Of a DNA stretch of 64,000 bases, positions 25,493-35,024 are shown one piece after another. Position numbers and translations under genes: made by a program. The notes below the pieces were generated by a model. The model had not been told where the DNA came from, searched no databases, and saw only the letters and a list, made by a program, of their open reading frames with translations. The DNA is taken from the NCBI RefSeq assembly GCF_001422045.1, contig NZ_LMLW01000001.1, positions 566,972-630,971 on the forward strand, read 5' to 3'. The first letter of the stretch is position 1. Each line of letters starts with the position of its first letter. This stretch comes from Sphingomonas sp. Leaf242 (GTDB taxonomy: Bacteria; Pseudomonadota; Alphaproteobacteria; Sphingomonadales; Sphingomonadaceae).

Positions 25493-27091
25493 TCAGCGCG
25501 CGCGGCGTTCGAGCAACGGCACCGCAGCCTCGTAGCGGGCCTGCGCCTCGAACGGCGTCGACCCGGTGGTCACGTCGATCGTCTGCCGCTGGATCGGTCC
25601 TGCGCCGGGCGTGGCCGGCGACCAGCGTGGCAACCCGGCGGCGTTGGGATTGCCCGTCTTGATGAAGGCCGTGAAATACCCCTGGAAGACCGCTGAGATC
25701 CGGCGATCGTCCGCGGTCCAGGCATAGGCCGGGTTGGTGTCGAGATTGCCCAGCGCATATTCGATCTCCGCGCTGTGCACCGCGCCCAGCGGTGCGACGT
25801 CGGGATTGGTCAGCGGCGGCAGCGCCCGCGGCCGCGGGTGCGCGAAATAATAATAATAGGTCGGCTGTCGCGAGCGGCGATGCAGGTCGAACCATTGCCA
25901 GGTCGATGCGCCGAGAAACGCGTCGCTCGCCAGCGCGGTCGCGGCGGCGGGAACCGCGGCGTCGGACGCTGCCGGATACAACGCGAACAGCGCGTCCGGG
26001 TCCGCGTAGAGCGTGCCGATCGCGGCGCGGTAGTTGGCGACGGTGGGCGCCTGACCGCGCAGGATGCTGGTCCACGCACCCTCCTGCGAATTCGAACCGA
26101 CCAGCAACGGCACGCGGGCGGCACGACCCGCGGTGTAGGTATCGATCGGCGGTTCGGTGAGGAACAGCCCGTCGACGATGAAGTCCGCCGCCGCGTGCGC
26201 CTGATCCTGCGCCTTGAGCAGATCGGCCGCGGGCATCGCACGCAGCGCGGCCAGCGAGGGGGCTCCGGCAGCGCGCGCAAACGCCTCGCCCTGCGTGGTG
26301 GCGGTCGCGAGCGATTTCGGCCGGAACGTCGGCGGCAGGACACCCCCGCTTTCGCCGATCGCGCGCGCGAACCGCGTCCGGGTCAGCGGCGACGTCATCA
26401 GCACGCTGACCGACATCGAGCCTGCGCTTTCGCCGCCGATCGTGATCCGTGCGGGATCGCCACCGAACGCCGCGGCGTTGCGCCGGACCCATTCGAGCGC
26501 TGCCGCCTGATCGAGCAAACCGTAATTGCCCGCGGCGTGTGCCGGCGATTCCGCCGCCATTTCGCCGGTCGCGAGGAAGCCGAACACGCCCAGTCGGTAG
26601 TTGATCGTGACGACGACGATCCCCTGGCGTGCCATCGCCGCACCGTCGTAGCGCAGTTCGGAGCCATCGCCGGCGATCGCGCCGCCGCCGTGGATGTAGA
26701 ACAGCACGGGAAGCTTCGCGCCCGGCTTGGTACCGGCAGGCGTCCAGACGTTGAGCGTCAGGCAATCCTCGTCGATCCGCGGCGAGCGAAACTTCATGTC
26801 GGCGAACAGAGGCTGCTGCATGCAGCGCGGGCCGAACGCGTCGGCCTTGCGCACGCCGCTCCAACGGGGAGCGGGCTTGGGCGGTTGCCACCGGAGCGCA
26901 CCGATCGGCGGCGTGGCGTAGGGGATGCCGAGATACGCGTCGACGGGGGGCGCCGCCGCCGTCGAAGTCGCCAGACGCGTGCCGCCGAGCATGCCCTCCG
27001 CAACGCGCGCCTGTTGCGCGATCGCCGGTACCGCCAGCATGCCGCTCGCCAGCGCCGCTCCGCCTGCCATGGCCATTATCGCTGCCCGCAT
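25493..27091 (-). CDS. Type-B carboxylesterase, secreted
   Basis: A 532-residue carboxylesterase/lipase of the type-B (PnbA, cholinesterase-like) alpha/beta hydrolase family. A signal peptide (MRAAIMAMAGGAALASGMLA, cleavage near AIAQQ) precedes the family's YLGIPYATPPIGALRWQPP and EDCLTLNVWTPAG segments, the oxyanion hole IHGGGAIAGDG, the nucleophile elbow IGGESAGSMSVS, and a C-terminal HSAEIEYALGN holding the catalytic His. The start at 27091 is preferred over 27103 since it opens the signal peptide. It is convergent with the lactonase gene, the two stops lying about 4 bases apart. Substrates are likely short-chain or aryl esters. Confidence 0.92.
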   Translation of the reverse strand: MRAAIMAMAGGAALASGMLAVPAIAQQARVAEGMLGGTRLATSTAAAPPVDAYLGIPYATPPIGALRWQPPKPAPRWSGVRKADAFGPRCMQQPLFADMKFRSPRIDEDCLTLNVWTPAGTKPGAKLPVLFYIHGGGAIAGDGSELRYDGAAMARQGIVVVTINYRLGVFGFLATGEMAAESPAHAAGNYGLLDQAAALEWVRRNAAAFGGDPARITIGGESAGSMSVSVLMTSPLTRTRFARAIGESGGVLPPTFRPKSLATATTQGEAFARAAGAPSLAALRAMPAADLLKAQDQAHAAADFIVDGLFLTEPPIDTYTAGRAARVPLLVGSNSQEGAWTSILRGQAPTVANYRAAIGTLYADPDALFALYPAASDAAVPAAATALASDAFLGASTWQWFDLHRRSRQPTYYYYFAHPRPRALPPLTNPDVAPLGAVHSAEIEYALGNLDTNPAYAWTADDRRISAVFQGYFTAFIKTGNPNAAGLPRWSPATPGAGPIQRQTIDVTTGSTPFEAQARYEAAVPLLERRAR

Positions 27092-27211
27092 GTCATCCTC
27101 CATTTTGGTTTGGAGCGATGGTTGCAGCTTGCCGGGCTCTTGCCAAGCTGAACGGCGGTCGCGGGTCCATTCCCTCGTCGGACACCTGGTGGAAAACGAT
27201 CCGGCGTATCG

Positions 27212-28087
27212 TTAGGCGCCGATCGTTCCTGCAACCCCGTCCGCAACGCCGAGCTCGAAGTCGGAGACGATCCTGATAGCGCCGCCGAGCCGTCGATAAT
27301 GTTCCGCCCGGCGATACGCACCGCTGTTGCGCACCGAGTAGCTGAACGGCGCACGCCCCGCGATCACGAGCAGCGTCGTGGTGTTGCCGACCGCCGACAC
27401 GATCCGGCCGCCGAGCGCCGCGATCCGCTGCGCCAATGCCCCGTCGCGTGGCGCGCCTGAGAGCGCGATGCGCTCGCCAGCGAGCGGTCCGGACGGCGCT
27501 GGACGGGGGGCGGGGCCGGGCTTGCGCGGCGGCGCCAGCCATTCGTCGAGCGCGATCCCGGTATGGTCGATCGCCTTGACGATCACCCAGCCGGCCGCGC
27601 GCGCATCGCTGAGCGCGTCGTGATGTTTGTGCGCGATCCCGAGATATTGCGCAAGCAGGCCGAGCCGGTGGCTTTCCAGATCGGGCCAGGCGCGCTTGGC
27701 GACGCGCACGCTGTCGAGCCAGACCGTCTCGATCGCCGGGCGGTCATGGACCCGGCAGGCGGCTGCAAGCGCGCCCTTGTCGAAATACGAGTGCGCAACC
27801 GTCGTGCGGCCGCTCAGATGACGATCGACGATCGCATGGACGTCGGCGAAGCTCGGCTGGCCGACGACGTGATGCTCGGCGATGCCGTGGATCCGCGTGT
27901 TGAACAGGTGGAATTCGTCGCGCGGGTCGACCAGCGTCTCGTAGTCGAAGATCTCGCGGCCGTCGCGGAACCCGACGATGCCGATCTGGCAGATGCTGCT
28001 GACCCGCGAACACGCGGTCTCGACGTCGATAACGACGAAGTCGGGCTGCAGGGTGACGGCATCGGCGATCATCGCGGTCGAGAGCAT
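27212..28087 (-). CDS. DnaQ-like 3'-5' exonuclease with BRCT domain
   Basis: A 291-residue protein joining a DEDD-family exonuclease (residues about 12-185) and a C-terminal BRCT-like domain (about 200-285: GERIALSGAPRDGALAQRIAALGG and VVIAG-type strands). Exonuclease motif I is VVIDVETA, motif II is around AHSYFDKGAL, and motif III is HDALSDARAA, giving the expected acidic residues and His. The fusion resembles the epsilon subunit-like proteins with BRCT that act in repair. ATG 28087 is chosen because the longer frame (to 28186) would run into the tRNA-Arg gene; ATG 28072 is also possible. Confidence 0.85.
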   Translation of the reverse strand: MLSTAMIADAVTLQPDFVVIDVETACSRVSSICQIGIVGFRDGREIFDYETLVDPRDEFHLFNTRIHGIAEHHVVGQPSFADVHAIVDRHLSGRTTVAHSYFDKGALAAACRVHDRPAIETVWLDSVRVAKRAWPDLESHRLGLLAQYLGIAHKHHDALSDARAAGWVIVKAIDHTGIALDEWLAPPRKPGPAPRPAPSGPLAGERIALSGAPRDGALAQRIAALGGRIVSAVGNTTTLLVIAGRAPFSYSVRNSGAYRRAEHYRRLGGAIRIVSDFELGVADGVAGTIGA

Positions 28088-28160
28088 CCCGCCTCCATGC
28101 ACGCATGCGAGAGCCGGATAAACATCTTTGACGGCAAGGACATGAGGGTCGCGGAAAAGC

Positions 28161-28237
28161 TGGTGCCCCCGGCGAGATTTGAACACGCGGCCTACGGTTT
28201 AGGAAACCGTCGCTCTATCCGGCTGAGCTACGGGGGC
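28161..28237 (-). tRNA. tRNA-Arg (anticodon CCT)
   Basis: A 77-nt minus-strand tRNA with encoded CCA. The acceptor GCCCCCG pairs with CGGGGGC, the D-arm has AGCTCAGCCGGATAGAGC, the anticodon stem ACGGT/ACCGT encloses loop TTCCTAA (anticodon CCU, reading AGG), and the T-arm contains GTTCAAATC. Confidence 0.95.
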
Positions 28238-28433
28238 ATCCGGGTGCGCATTACGACGGTCGGATGTGGCGATCAAGCGCCCGGTTCGCGATCGCCTTGA
28301 GCTGATTGCGTGGCCACTACGGGCAGGGCGATCAGACCGGCACTTGGGTAGTGGGGATCTTGTAGAGGCGCGATCAAGGGCGACGGGTATCGCTTACGAT
28401 GCCCCGTCGCCGCTTGCCGTGCAGTGCGGGCGG

Positions 28434-28694
28434 TTAGGCCTTGACGTGCTGCGAGATGTACTTGTTCATCTCGAACATCGTGCACTTGTCACGCCCGAAG
28501 ACCTTCTTCAGCTTCTCGTCAGCCAGAATCTCGCGCTTGTTCTCGGGGTTCTGGAGGTTGTGCGCCTTGATGTAGACCCACACCTTGCTGATCACTTCGC
28601 TGCGCGGCAGCTTGTCGTTGCCGACGATCTCGCCGAGCTCGGGAGAGGGCTGGACGGGGGCGTGGATGCCGCCGGTCTTGGGAGCTGTAGCCAT
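28434..28694 (-). CDS. SWIB/MDM2 domain protein
   Basis: An 86-residue protein that is almost entirely a SWIB domain: PSPELGEIVGNDKLPRSEV, VWVYIKAHNLQNPENKREI, LADEKLKKVFGRDKCTMFEM and NKYISQHV. SWIB domains are best known from eukaryotic chromatin remodelling and from chlamydial topoisomerase fusions; stand-alone versions occur in some alphaproteobacteria, where they are probably nucleoid- or DNA-associated. ATG 28694 has AGGAA upstream; a longer frame to 28745 is not supported. A DUF2945 gene lies just upstream on the same strand, 47 bases away. Confidence 0.92.
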   Translation of the reverse strand: MATAPKTGGIHAPVQPSPELGEIVGNDKLPRSEVISKVWVYIKAHNLQNPENKREILADEKLKKVFGRDKCTMFEMNKYISQHVKA

Positions 28695-28741
28695 AAGCAT
28701 TCCTTCCTGTTGCGCGCGTGCGTTAGGCACTGCACGCGTGG

Positions 28742-28945
28742 TCACGCCTTGGTGAGCGCGTCCGCCTTGTGCGCTGCCTTGCCGCCCTTGTCACTCCTTA
28801 CGATGAACTGGGGCTCCTCCTTGGACGCCTTGACGGTGTGGCCCTTGATCTTCGTGTCGCTGGTCTGCTTCTTCTCGACCGTGCCGTGCGCCTCGCCGCC
28901 GTGCGATTTCCACGTGACCTCGTCGCCCTTCTTCGGATCCTTCAT
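28742..28945 (-). CDS. DUF2945 (HVA1-like) small basic protein
   Basis: A 67-residue protein matching DUF2945: an N-terminal [19 protein letters not shown] strand pair, then [20 protein letters not shown] and KAAHKADAL. The fold is a small beta-barrel of the hypervirulence-associated TUDOR-like type. It is highly basic, so nucleic-acid association is plausible. ATG 28945 follows GGAGATG, a good ribosome site. Adjacent same-strand SWIB gene 47 bases downstream suggests co-transcription of two nucleoid-type proteins. Confidence 0.85.
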   Translation of the reverse strand: MKDPKKGDEVTWKSHGGEAHGTVEKKQTSDTKIKGHTVKASKEEPQFIVRSDKGGKAAHKADALTKA

Positions 28946-29064
28946 CGCGCCATCTCCTTGATTTGAAAGGATCAAGCGCGGGAACGCGGCTTTGGTTGCA
29001 TCGCGTATGGGTTGCAGACGCAGGGCACGAGGGCCATCAGGGCGGCAATCAAGGAGACCCACTC

Positions 29065-30171
29065 ATGAAGACCCGCGCCGCCGTAGCCTTCGAGGCAAAA
29101 AAACCGCTCGAGATCGTCGAACTCGACCTCGAAGGGCCGAAATTCGGTGAAGTCCTCGTCGAAATCATGGCGACGGGCATCTGTCATACCGATGCGTACA
29201 CGCTCGACGGGCTTGATTCGGAAGGCTTGTTTCCGAGCGTGCTGGGCCATGAAGGCGCGGGCATCGTCCGCGAAGTGGGCGCAGGCGTGACCAGCGTCGC
29301 GGTCGGCGATCACGTCATCCCGCTCTACACCCCCGAATGCCGCCAGTGTAAGTCGTGCCTCAGCGGCAAGACCAACCTGTGCACCGCGATCCGCGCCACG
29401 CAAGGCAAGGGGCTGATGCCCGACGGCACGACCCGGTTCAGCTATAAGGGCCAGCCTATTTTCCACTACATGGGCTGTTCGACCTTCTCGAACTTCACCG
29501 TGCTGCCGGAGATCGCGGTCGCCAAGATCCGCGAGGACGCGCCGTTCGATACCTCGTGCTACGTCGGCTGCGGCGTGACCACGGGCGTCGGCGCGGTGGT
29601 ACATACCGCCAAGGTCCAGCCCGGCGACACGGTCGTGGTGTTCGGGCTCGGCGGGATCGGGCTGAACGTGATCCAGGGCGCGCGACTGGCCGGTGCCGGG
29701 ATGATCGTCGGCGTCGACATCAATCCCGACCGCGAGGAATGGGGGCGTCGCTTCGGCATGACGCACTTCGCCAACCCGAAGGATGTGGGGGATATCGTCC
29801 AGCACATCGTCGCGATTACCGATGGCGGTGCGGATTACACCTTCGATGCGACCGGCAACACGACGGTGATGCGGCAGGCGCTGGAGGCGTGCCATCGCGG
29901 CTGGGGCACCTCGATCGTGATCGGCGTGGCCGAGGCGGGCAAGGAGATTTCGACGCGGCCGTTCCAGCTCGTCACCGGGCGCAACTGGCGCGGCACCGCG
30001 TTCGGCGGCGCGCGCGGGCGGACCGATACGCCGAAGATCGTCGACTGGTACATGAACGGGATGATCGAGATCGATCCGATGATCACGCACCGCCTGACGC
30101 TCGACGAGATCAACAAGGGCTTCGACCTGATGCACGCCGGCGAGAGCATCCGCTCCGTCGTGATCTACTGA
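29065..30171 (+). CDS. frmA: S-(hydroxymethyl)glutathione dehydrogenase (class III ADH)
   Basis: A 368-residue zinc alcohol dehydrogenase that oxidises the spontaneous formaldehyde-glutathione adduct to S-formylglutathione with NAD, and can also reduce S-nitrosoglutathione. Catalytic zinc residues lie in [14 protein letters not shown] and LGHEGAGIV; the structural zinc is held by four Cys in [18 protein letters not shown]; the nucleotide fold has [23 protein letters not shown] 29065 has AAGGAGA eight bases upstream. It heads an operon with a VOC protein (11 bases later) and S-formylglutathione hydrolase. Confidence 0.96.
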   Translation: MKTRAAVAFEAKKPLEIVELDLEGPKFGEVLVEIMATGICHTDAYTLDGLDSEGLFPSVLGHEGAGIVREVGAGVTSVAVGDHVIPLYTPECRQCKSCLSGKTNLCTAIRATQGKGLMPDGTTRFSYKGQPIFHYMGCSTFSNFTVLPEIAVAKIREDAPFDTSCYVGCGVTTGVGAVVHTAKVQPGDTVVVFGLGGIGLNVIQGARLAGAGMIVGVDINPDREEWGRRFGMTHFANPKDVGDIVQHIVAITDGGADYTFDATGNTTVMRQALEACHRGWGTSIVIGVAEAGKEISTRPFQLVTGRNWRGTAFGGARGRTDTPKIVDWYMNGMIEIDPMITHRLTLDEINKGFDLMHAGESIRSVVIY

Positions 30172-30182
30172 GAGGCGGGGCC

Positions 30183-30566
30183 ATGTTCACGCACATCATG
30201 CTTGGCGCGAGCGACATCGCCGCGTCGAAAGCGTTCTACGACGCGGCTTTGGGCGCGCTTGGCGTGCCCGAAGGCGTCACGGACGAATGGGGGCGGGTGG
30301 TCTATGCGCATGACGGCGGGCGCTTCCTGCTGACCAAGCCTATCGATGGGGAGCCGGCTAGCCACGGCAACGGCAGCACGATGGGGTTCGCAGCCGCCTC
30401 GACCGAAGCGGCCGATGCCTGGCACGCCGCGGGGCTGGCGAACGGTGGAACGGCCTGCGAGGATCCGCCGGGCGTGCGCGCGGCGACGGGAGGGCGGAAG
30501 CTCTACCTCGCCTATCTGCGCGATCCGTCGGGCAACAAGATCTGCGCATTGCACAGGGTCGCGTGA
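30183..30566 (+). CDS. VOC (glyoxalase-fold) protein in the formaldehyde operon
   Basis: A 127-residue vicinal-oxygen-chelate protein: FTHIMLGASDIAASKAFYDA opens the first beta-alpha-beta module, and YLAYLRDPSGNKICALHR closes the second, with the metal-type His at HI near the start and a potential ligand in the terminal strand. VOC members include glyoxalase I, dioxygenases and resistance proteins; this one is not assignable further. It is wedged between frmA and fghA, starting 11 bases after the first and overlapping the second by TGATG. That suggests a glutathione-linked step, for example handling of another aldehyde adduct. Confidence 0.85.
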   Translation: MFTHIMLGASDIAASKAFYDAALGALGVPEGVTDEWGRVVYAHDGGRFLLTKPIDGEPASHGNGSTMGFAAASTEAADAWHAAGLANGGTACEDPPGVRAATGGRKLYLAYLRDPSGNKICALHRVA

Positions 30567-31402
30567 TGGAGAGCGTCTCCACCAGCAAGGCGTATGGCGG
30601 CACGCAGGGCGTCTACCGCCACGCCTCGACCGCGACCGGCAGCGACATGACCTTCGCGGTCTACGTCCCGCCTCACGATGACGGTGCGCGGTTGCCGGTG
30701 CTGTGGTTCCTGTCGGGCCTGACCTGCACGCACGCCAACGTCATGGACAAGGGCGAGTATCGGCGCGCGTGTGCCGAACTGGGCGTGATCCTGGTCGCGC
30801 CGGATACCTCGCCACGCGGCGACGACGTGCCGGACGACGACGCGTACGACTTCGGCAAGGGCGCGGGCTTCTACGTCGATGCGACCGAGGAGCCCTGGGC
30901 GAAGAGCTTCCAGATGCGGACGTATGTCGAGGATGAACTGCCGGCGCTGATCGGAGCGAGATTTCCGGTGGCGGATATGGCGCGGCAGGGGATCTTTGGG
31001 CACTCGATGGGCGGCCACGGCGCGCTGACGATCGCGCTGCGCAATCCGGAGCGGTTCCGGAGCGTGTCGGCGTTCGCCCCTATCGTGGCGCCGTTGCAGT
31101 GCGCTTGGGGCGAGAAGGCGCTTGGCGGGTATCTCGGGGCGGATCGGACGACATGGCGGCCCTACGATGCCTGTGCACTGATCGAGGATGGTGCGCGGGT
31201 GAAGGACATCTTGGTCGATCAAGGCGACGCGGATGGCTTCCTGGTCGAGCAGTTGAAGCCCGAGTTGCTGGTGGCGGCGTGCGACGCGGCGGGGATCGAC
31301 CTGACGCTACGCATGCAGCCCGGGTATGATCACAGCTACAACTTCATTTCGACGTTTATGAGCGACCATGTCGCGTGGCATGCGGAGCGAATGAAGCGCT
31401 AA
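30566..31402 (+). CDS. fghA: S-formylglutathione hydrolase
   Basis: A 278-residue esterase-D-family hydrolase that splits S-formylglutathione into formate and glutathione, completing formaldehyde detoxification with FrmA. Family marks are LPVLWFLSGLTCTHANVMDKGEYRR, the nucleophile elbow IFGHSMGGHGAL, the Asp in DQGDADGFL and the His in YDHSYNFISTFM. ATG 30566 shares a base with the preceding VOC stop codon (TGATG), indicating coupled translation. Palindromic repeats follow the stop from 31443. Confidence 0.95.
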   Translation: MESVSTSKAYGGTQGVYRHASTATGSDMTFAVYVPPHDDGARLPVLWFLSGLTCTHANVMDKGEYRRACAELGVILVAPDTSPRGDDVPDDDAYDFGKGAGFYVDATEEPWAKSFQMRTYVEDELPALIGARFPVADMARQGIFGHSMGGHGALTIALRNPERFRSVSAFAPIVAPLQCAWGEKALGGYLGADRTTWRPYDACALIEDGARVKDILVDQGDADGFLVEQLKPELLVAACDAAGIDLTLRMQPGYDHSYNFISTFMSDHVAWHAERMKR

Positions 31403-31442
31403 CCGCGGCTCCAGACGCTGCAAGACTATCGGTCTGCAGGCC

Positions 31443-31503
31443 GTGCCCTCACCCTCGCCGCCTTCGGCGTCTCTCCCTCTCCCGATGGGAGAGGGAAGGG
31501 GCG
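31443..31503 (+). repeat. Palindromic repeat, CCTCTCCC family
   Basis: GTGCCCTCACCCTC leads into GCCGCCTTCGGCGTC and the stem CCCTCTCCC/GGGAGAGGG (ending near 31496). It has the same modules as the copy inside mutL, in the opposite orientation. Confidence 0.75.
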
Positions 31504-31582
31504 GGCAGCGTCTTCGCCGTGGTAGGATGGGGGCAAGGGAGAGTCCCAGCTCTGCATGAGCCAGCACGTAGCTCCACCCACA

Positions 31583-31663
31583 CGTCATCCTGACGAAAGT
31601 CAGGATCAGGGTCACGAACGCCGCGCTGATGGGCTCTGGATCCTGACTTTCGTCAGGATGACG
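31583..31663 (+). repeat. Inverted repeat element, CGTCATCC family
   Basis: A perfect 25-bp inverted repeat, CGTCATCCTGACGAAAGTCA to GGATC at 31583-31607 and its complement at 31639-31663, around a ~31-base centre. Related elements lie at 40979-41060, 45245-45329 and 52277-52359. Confidence 0.85.
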
Positions 31664-31676
31664 GCGGTGTAGTCGG

Positions 31677-31799
31677 ATCCTCCCCCGCCAGGGGAGCTGG
31701 CTGGCGCTTGCCAGACGGAGGGGGCGGTAAGAGAAACGTTTGTTTCGTGCCCGCCCCATCCGTCACCTTCGGTGCCACCTCGCCCTGGCGGGGGAGGAT
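31677..31799 (+). repeat. Long inverted repeat, CCTCCCCCGCCAGGG
   Basis: ATCCTCCCCCGCCAGGG at 31677-31693 is complementary without mismatch to 31783-31799. The 89-base centre contains GCTGGCTGGCGCTTGCCAG and the matching second half. It is a doublet of inverted palindromic units, comparable in layout to 36765-36896. Confidence 0.8.
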
Positions 31800-31860
31800 C
31801 AGTCAGATCGCCTTCCTGTCCGACGGACCGCATTGCAACGGACCCGCCTCGAATGTCCCC

Positions 31861-34821
31861 TCAGAACTTGAACCCGGCCGCCACGCCATACCGGCGGGGT
31901 TCGATCGTGAAGATGTTGGTGAACAGCCCGGCCGACTGGTCGGTCACATACTGCCCGGTCGTTGCATCGTTCTTGGTCAGGTTCTGCACATAGGCGCGGA
32001 CGTAGAAGCGGTCTTCGCGGGCGTTGAGTTGGACCTGCATGTTGACCACTTCGTAGCCGGGGATCCGGTCGATCGCGGTGTTGAAGATGCTTGCCGCCAA
32101 CCCGCCGGTATAGTTGAGGTCGGCGCGTGGGACGAGGCTCATGCCGTTGGCGAAGTCGATCGTGTACTGTGCGCCCACCGACCATTTGTACGTCGGTGCC
32201 TGCGGCAGACGGTTGCCGCGGATGTTGGTCATTACCCCGTCGAGCACCGACACGCCGCTCGCCGCGGCGTTGGCCCCGAGCGCGGAGCAGATCCCGAACG
32301 CACCGGTTGCCGCGATCGTCGGGATCGCGGTCGGCGCGCGCAGGCCGATCGCGCGATTGACCGCCGCGACATAGCCGTTCGACAGCGCCGCGTTGCCCGC
32401 GACGTTGGGCACGACGACGCAGTTCGACGCGTTGGTGATGTCCTTGATGATCACCGCGTCCGACCGGCCGCCCGACACGTCGCGCGGGTTGACCAGCAGC
32501 TTGTCGCTCGACACCTTCGAATGCAGGTAGCTCGCGTTCATGTTGACCACGAACGCCGGGATCGGACTCACGATCGCCTCCGCCTCGACGCCGTAGATAT
32601 CGGCGTCGACATTGTCGTTGACCGAGGTCCGTGCGACGATCCGGCTCAGCTGCAAATTCTTGTACTGATAATAGAAGCCGGTGAGGTTCAGCCTGAACCG
32701 GCCGCCGCCAAAGGTGTTCTTCGAGCCGATCTCGTACGCGTTGACCTGCTCGGGCAGGAACGTGTTGCTGACGTTGAACATCGGCAACAGCGGCGGGTTG
32801 ATCCCGCCCGACTTGTACCCGCGCGAATAGGATGCGTAGAGCAGGTTGTTCTCGGTGATCCGGTAGTCGAGCACCGCGCGCCCGGTCAGCCGCGAGAAGC
32901 TGACCTGCGCATTGGCGAACTCCTGGCGGCCCGGCAGGTTCGGGTCGAAATCGACCGTGCCGTAGTTCAGCCCCTGCTCGATTCCGGTCGCGCCGATCGG
33001 CGTCAGCACGTTGAGCGCGAGGTTGCGCGCCTGGTCGGTCTTCTTGTCGTGGTTATACCGCAAGCCGACGGTCAGCTTGAGCTTGTCGGTGAACTTGAAA
33101 TAGGTCTCGCCGAAGATCCCGTACGACTTCAGGCGGAACTCGGTATCGCTGTTGCGATAGAAGGGCGTCGACAGGAAATAGCCGTTGCCCGCGGGCAGCC
33201 CGGCTCCCGCCGCGTTTGCCGAACCGAGAATGCCGGAGGCGTAATCGAGCCCGAACGCGTTGACGAAATAATCGGTGTTGGTCGACTTGCTGTCGACATA
33301 GATGCCGCCGAGCAGGAAGTTGAACATGCCCTCGAAATTGCTGTCGAGATGCGCTTCAGCGGAATATTGGCGGTTCACCTGGCGCGAGCGATCGAAGTCG
33401 AGGCTCTGCGGATAACAGCCGATCGAGTTGCCGCCATAGATGCCGACGTTGTTGGGGTCCGCCGCCGACTGGCATGCGCCGCCGGCGGGCCCGTTGGGGA
33501 TCAGGGTCTGGCGCACGCCGTTCAGGAACGCGAACGGCGATCCGGGGCGGGCGAGCGCGTTGAGCGTGGCGAGCCCGACATTGTTGGCCAGCGGGTTCTC
33601 GACCGCGAGGTTATAGTCGGTCGTGCTGTCGACCGCGTTGCGCGTGTAGCCGCCGGTGAAGTTCAGGCTGACCGGGCCGAAATCGTGGAAGATCTTGGCG
33701 GTATATTGCTCCTCCTCGGCGAAATAGGTCGGGCTGTAGTCGAGCGATACGGTCCGCACGTTGGCCGGGTTGACGACGCCGGTATAGGTATCCTGACCAT
33801 AGAGGCTCTGCAGCCCGAAGCGCGCCAGCGCGGGGTTGTTGACCGCGAAGAACTCGTTCGAACTGAGCACCGCGGACAGCGTCGAATTGCCGTTCGCGGT
33901 CTCGTTGACGAGCCGGTCGGGAAGGCAGCCGAGGATGCCGGTCGGATCGCGGTGGCAAAGTTGCTTCTGCAACCGCGAACGGTCGTCCTTCTCGCGGAAA
34001 TAATAGCCGATCAGGTCGACCCGGGTGTCGCTGGTCGGCTCCCACGACAGCGTGCCACGGATCGAATACAGGTCGCGCCCGTCGATCTTGCGGCCGTCGT
34101 ACAGGTTCTTGGTATAGCCGTCGCGGTTGAGATAGGTGCCGGCGACGCGGATGCCGAGCGTGTCGGTGAAGGGCAGGTTGATCATCGCCTTCACGCGCTT
34201 CGAATCATAGTTGCCGTATTCGAACTCGGCCGCCGAATGTATGCCGGAGAGGTCGGGCTTTGCCGAGATGAAGTTGACGACGCCCGACGTGGCGTTGCGG
34301 CCGAACAGCGTCCCCTGCGGCCCGCGAAGGACCTCGATCCGCTCCAGGTCGAAGAACTCGCTCTCGAACAGCCGGGTGGTGACCAACGGCATGTCGTTGA
34401 CGTGGATCGCGGTCGCGGTGTCGCAGGTCGCGCCGGTGCACAGATCGCCGATCCCGCGGATCGTGAAGCTCGACGTGGTGAAGTTGGTCTTGGTGAAGGT
34501 GATGTTGGGCAGCGTCTGCTGAAGCGCGCTCGGGTTGACGATCTGCTGCTTGGCGATGTTGTCCGCGGTAAAAGCGCTTACAGCGATCGGAACATCCTGC
34601 AGACGCTGCGATTGGCGTTGCGCGGTAATCACGATATCCTGCGACGCGTAGGGATCGGCGGTGGACACGTCTCGTGTCGTTTGCGTCGACGGGGCTTCCT
34701 GCCCGGGCCCGTTGGTGGGCGCGGTGTTTTCGGCCGATGTGGTGGTAGCGGTCTGCGCCATTGCCGGCGCAATCGACAGGAGTATCATCGCCGATGCGGC
34801 GAGCAATTCGAACTTTGCCAT
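31861..34821 (-). CDS. TonB-dependent outer-membrane receptor
   Basis: A 986-residue TonB-dependent receptor. A signal peptide (MAKFELLAASAMILLSIAPA, cleavage AMAQ) precedes a TonB-box-like segment near DIVITAQRQSQRLQDVPIAV, the plug domain (FTIRGIGDLCTGA, RIEVLRGPQGTLFGRNATSGVVNFISAKP) and a 22-strand barrel ending with the aromatic terminal residue in GVAAGFKF. The plug type is that of sphingomonad receptors for plant- or aromatic-derived compounds rather than classic siderophores; the substrate is unknown. It is a single gene, convergent with fghA, with no FecR/sigma pair or Fur-like site seen. Confidence 0.93.
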   Translation of the reverse strand: MAKFELLAASAMILLSIAPAMAQTATTTSAENTAPTNGPGQEAPSTQTTRDVSTADPYASQDIVITAQRQSQRLQDVPIAVSAFTADNIAKQQIVNPSALQQTLPNITFTKTNFTTSSFTIRGIGDLCTGATCDTATAIHVNDMPLVTTRLFESEFFDLERIEVLRGPQGTLFGRNATSGVVNFISAKPDLSGIHSAAEFEYGNYDSKRVKAMINLPFTDTLGIRVAGTYLNRDGYTKNLYDGRKIDGRDLYSIRGTLSWEPTSDTRVDLIGYYFREKDDRSRLQKQLCHRDPTGILGCLPDRLVNETANGNSTLSAVLSSNEFFAVNNPALARFGLQSLYGQDTYTGVVNPANVRTVSLDYSPTYFAEEEQYTAKIFHDFGPVSLNFTGGYTRNAVDSTTDYNLAVENPLANNVGLATLNALARPGSPFAFLNGVRQTLIPNGPAGGACQSAADPNNVGIYGGNSIGCYPQSLDFDRSRQVNRQYSAEAHLDSNFEGMFNFLLGGIYVDSKSTNTDYFVNAFGLDYASGILGSANAAGAGLPAGNGYFLSTPFYRNSDTEFRLKSYGIFGETYFKFTDKLKLTVGLRYNHDKKTDQARNLALNVLTPIGATGIEQGLNYGTVDFDPNLPGRQEFANAQVSFSRLTGRAVLDYRITENNLLYASYSRGYKSGGINPPLLPMFNVSNTFLPEQVNAYEIGSKNTFGGGRFRLNLTGFYYQYKNLQLSRIVARTSVNDNVDADIYGVEAEAIVSPIPAFVVNMNASYLHSKVSSDKLLVNPRDVSGGRSDAVIIKDITNASNCVVVPNVAGNAALSNGYVAAVNRAIGLRAPTAIPTIAATGAFGICSALGANAAASGVSVLDGVMTNIRGNRLPQAPTYKWSVGAQYTIDFANGMSLVPRADLNYTGGLAASIFNTAIDRIPGYEVVNMQVQLNAREDRFYVRAYVQNLTKNDATTGQYVTDQSAGLFTNIFTIEPRRYGVAAGFKF

Positions 34822-35024
34822 GGCAGTCCTCTCCCCGATCGTGCCGGTCTATGCCGATTCACGATTTAGATTTTCAGGTATGGCGAAGTAACGACCAAAA
34901 AAATCAACCGTCAACGCTTTTTGAACCCCGTATTACGGGGATTTACGGCGCGTTGCTCAAATAAAACAGTTGCAAAAGAGGACCCATGTTCCGATGTTTG
35001 GGTATGCTGACAAAGGGTGTTGCG

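Larger units (their letters stand above)
31403..31860. other. Repeat-filled intergenic region
   Basis: About 460 bases between fghA and the convergent TonB receptor gene hold no gene but three inverted-repeat elements (31443-31503, 31583-31663, 31677-31799), described individually. Together they take up most of the space. Confidence 0.8.

Noticed and set aside
31708..34869. A 1053-codon open frame on the plus strand opposite the TonB receptor gene
   Set aside because: It is exactly antisense to a clear 986-residue receptor, is rich in Arg/Val/Asp with no domain, and arises from the third-position GC bias.
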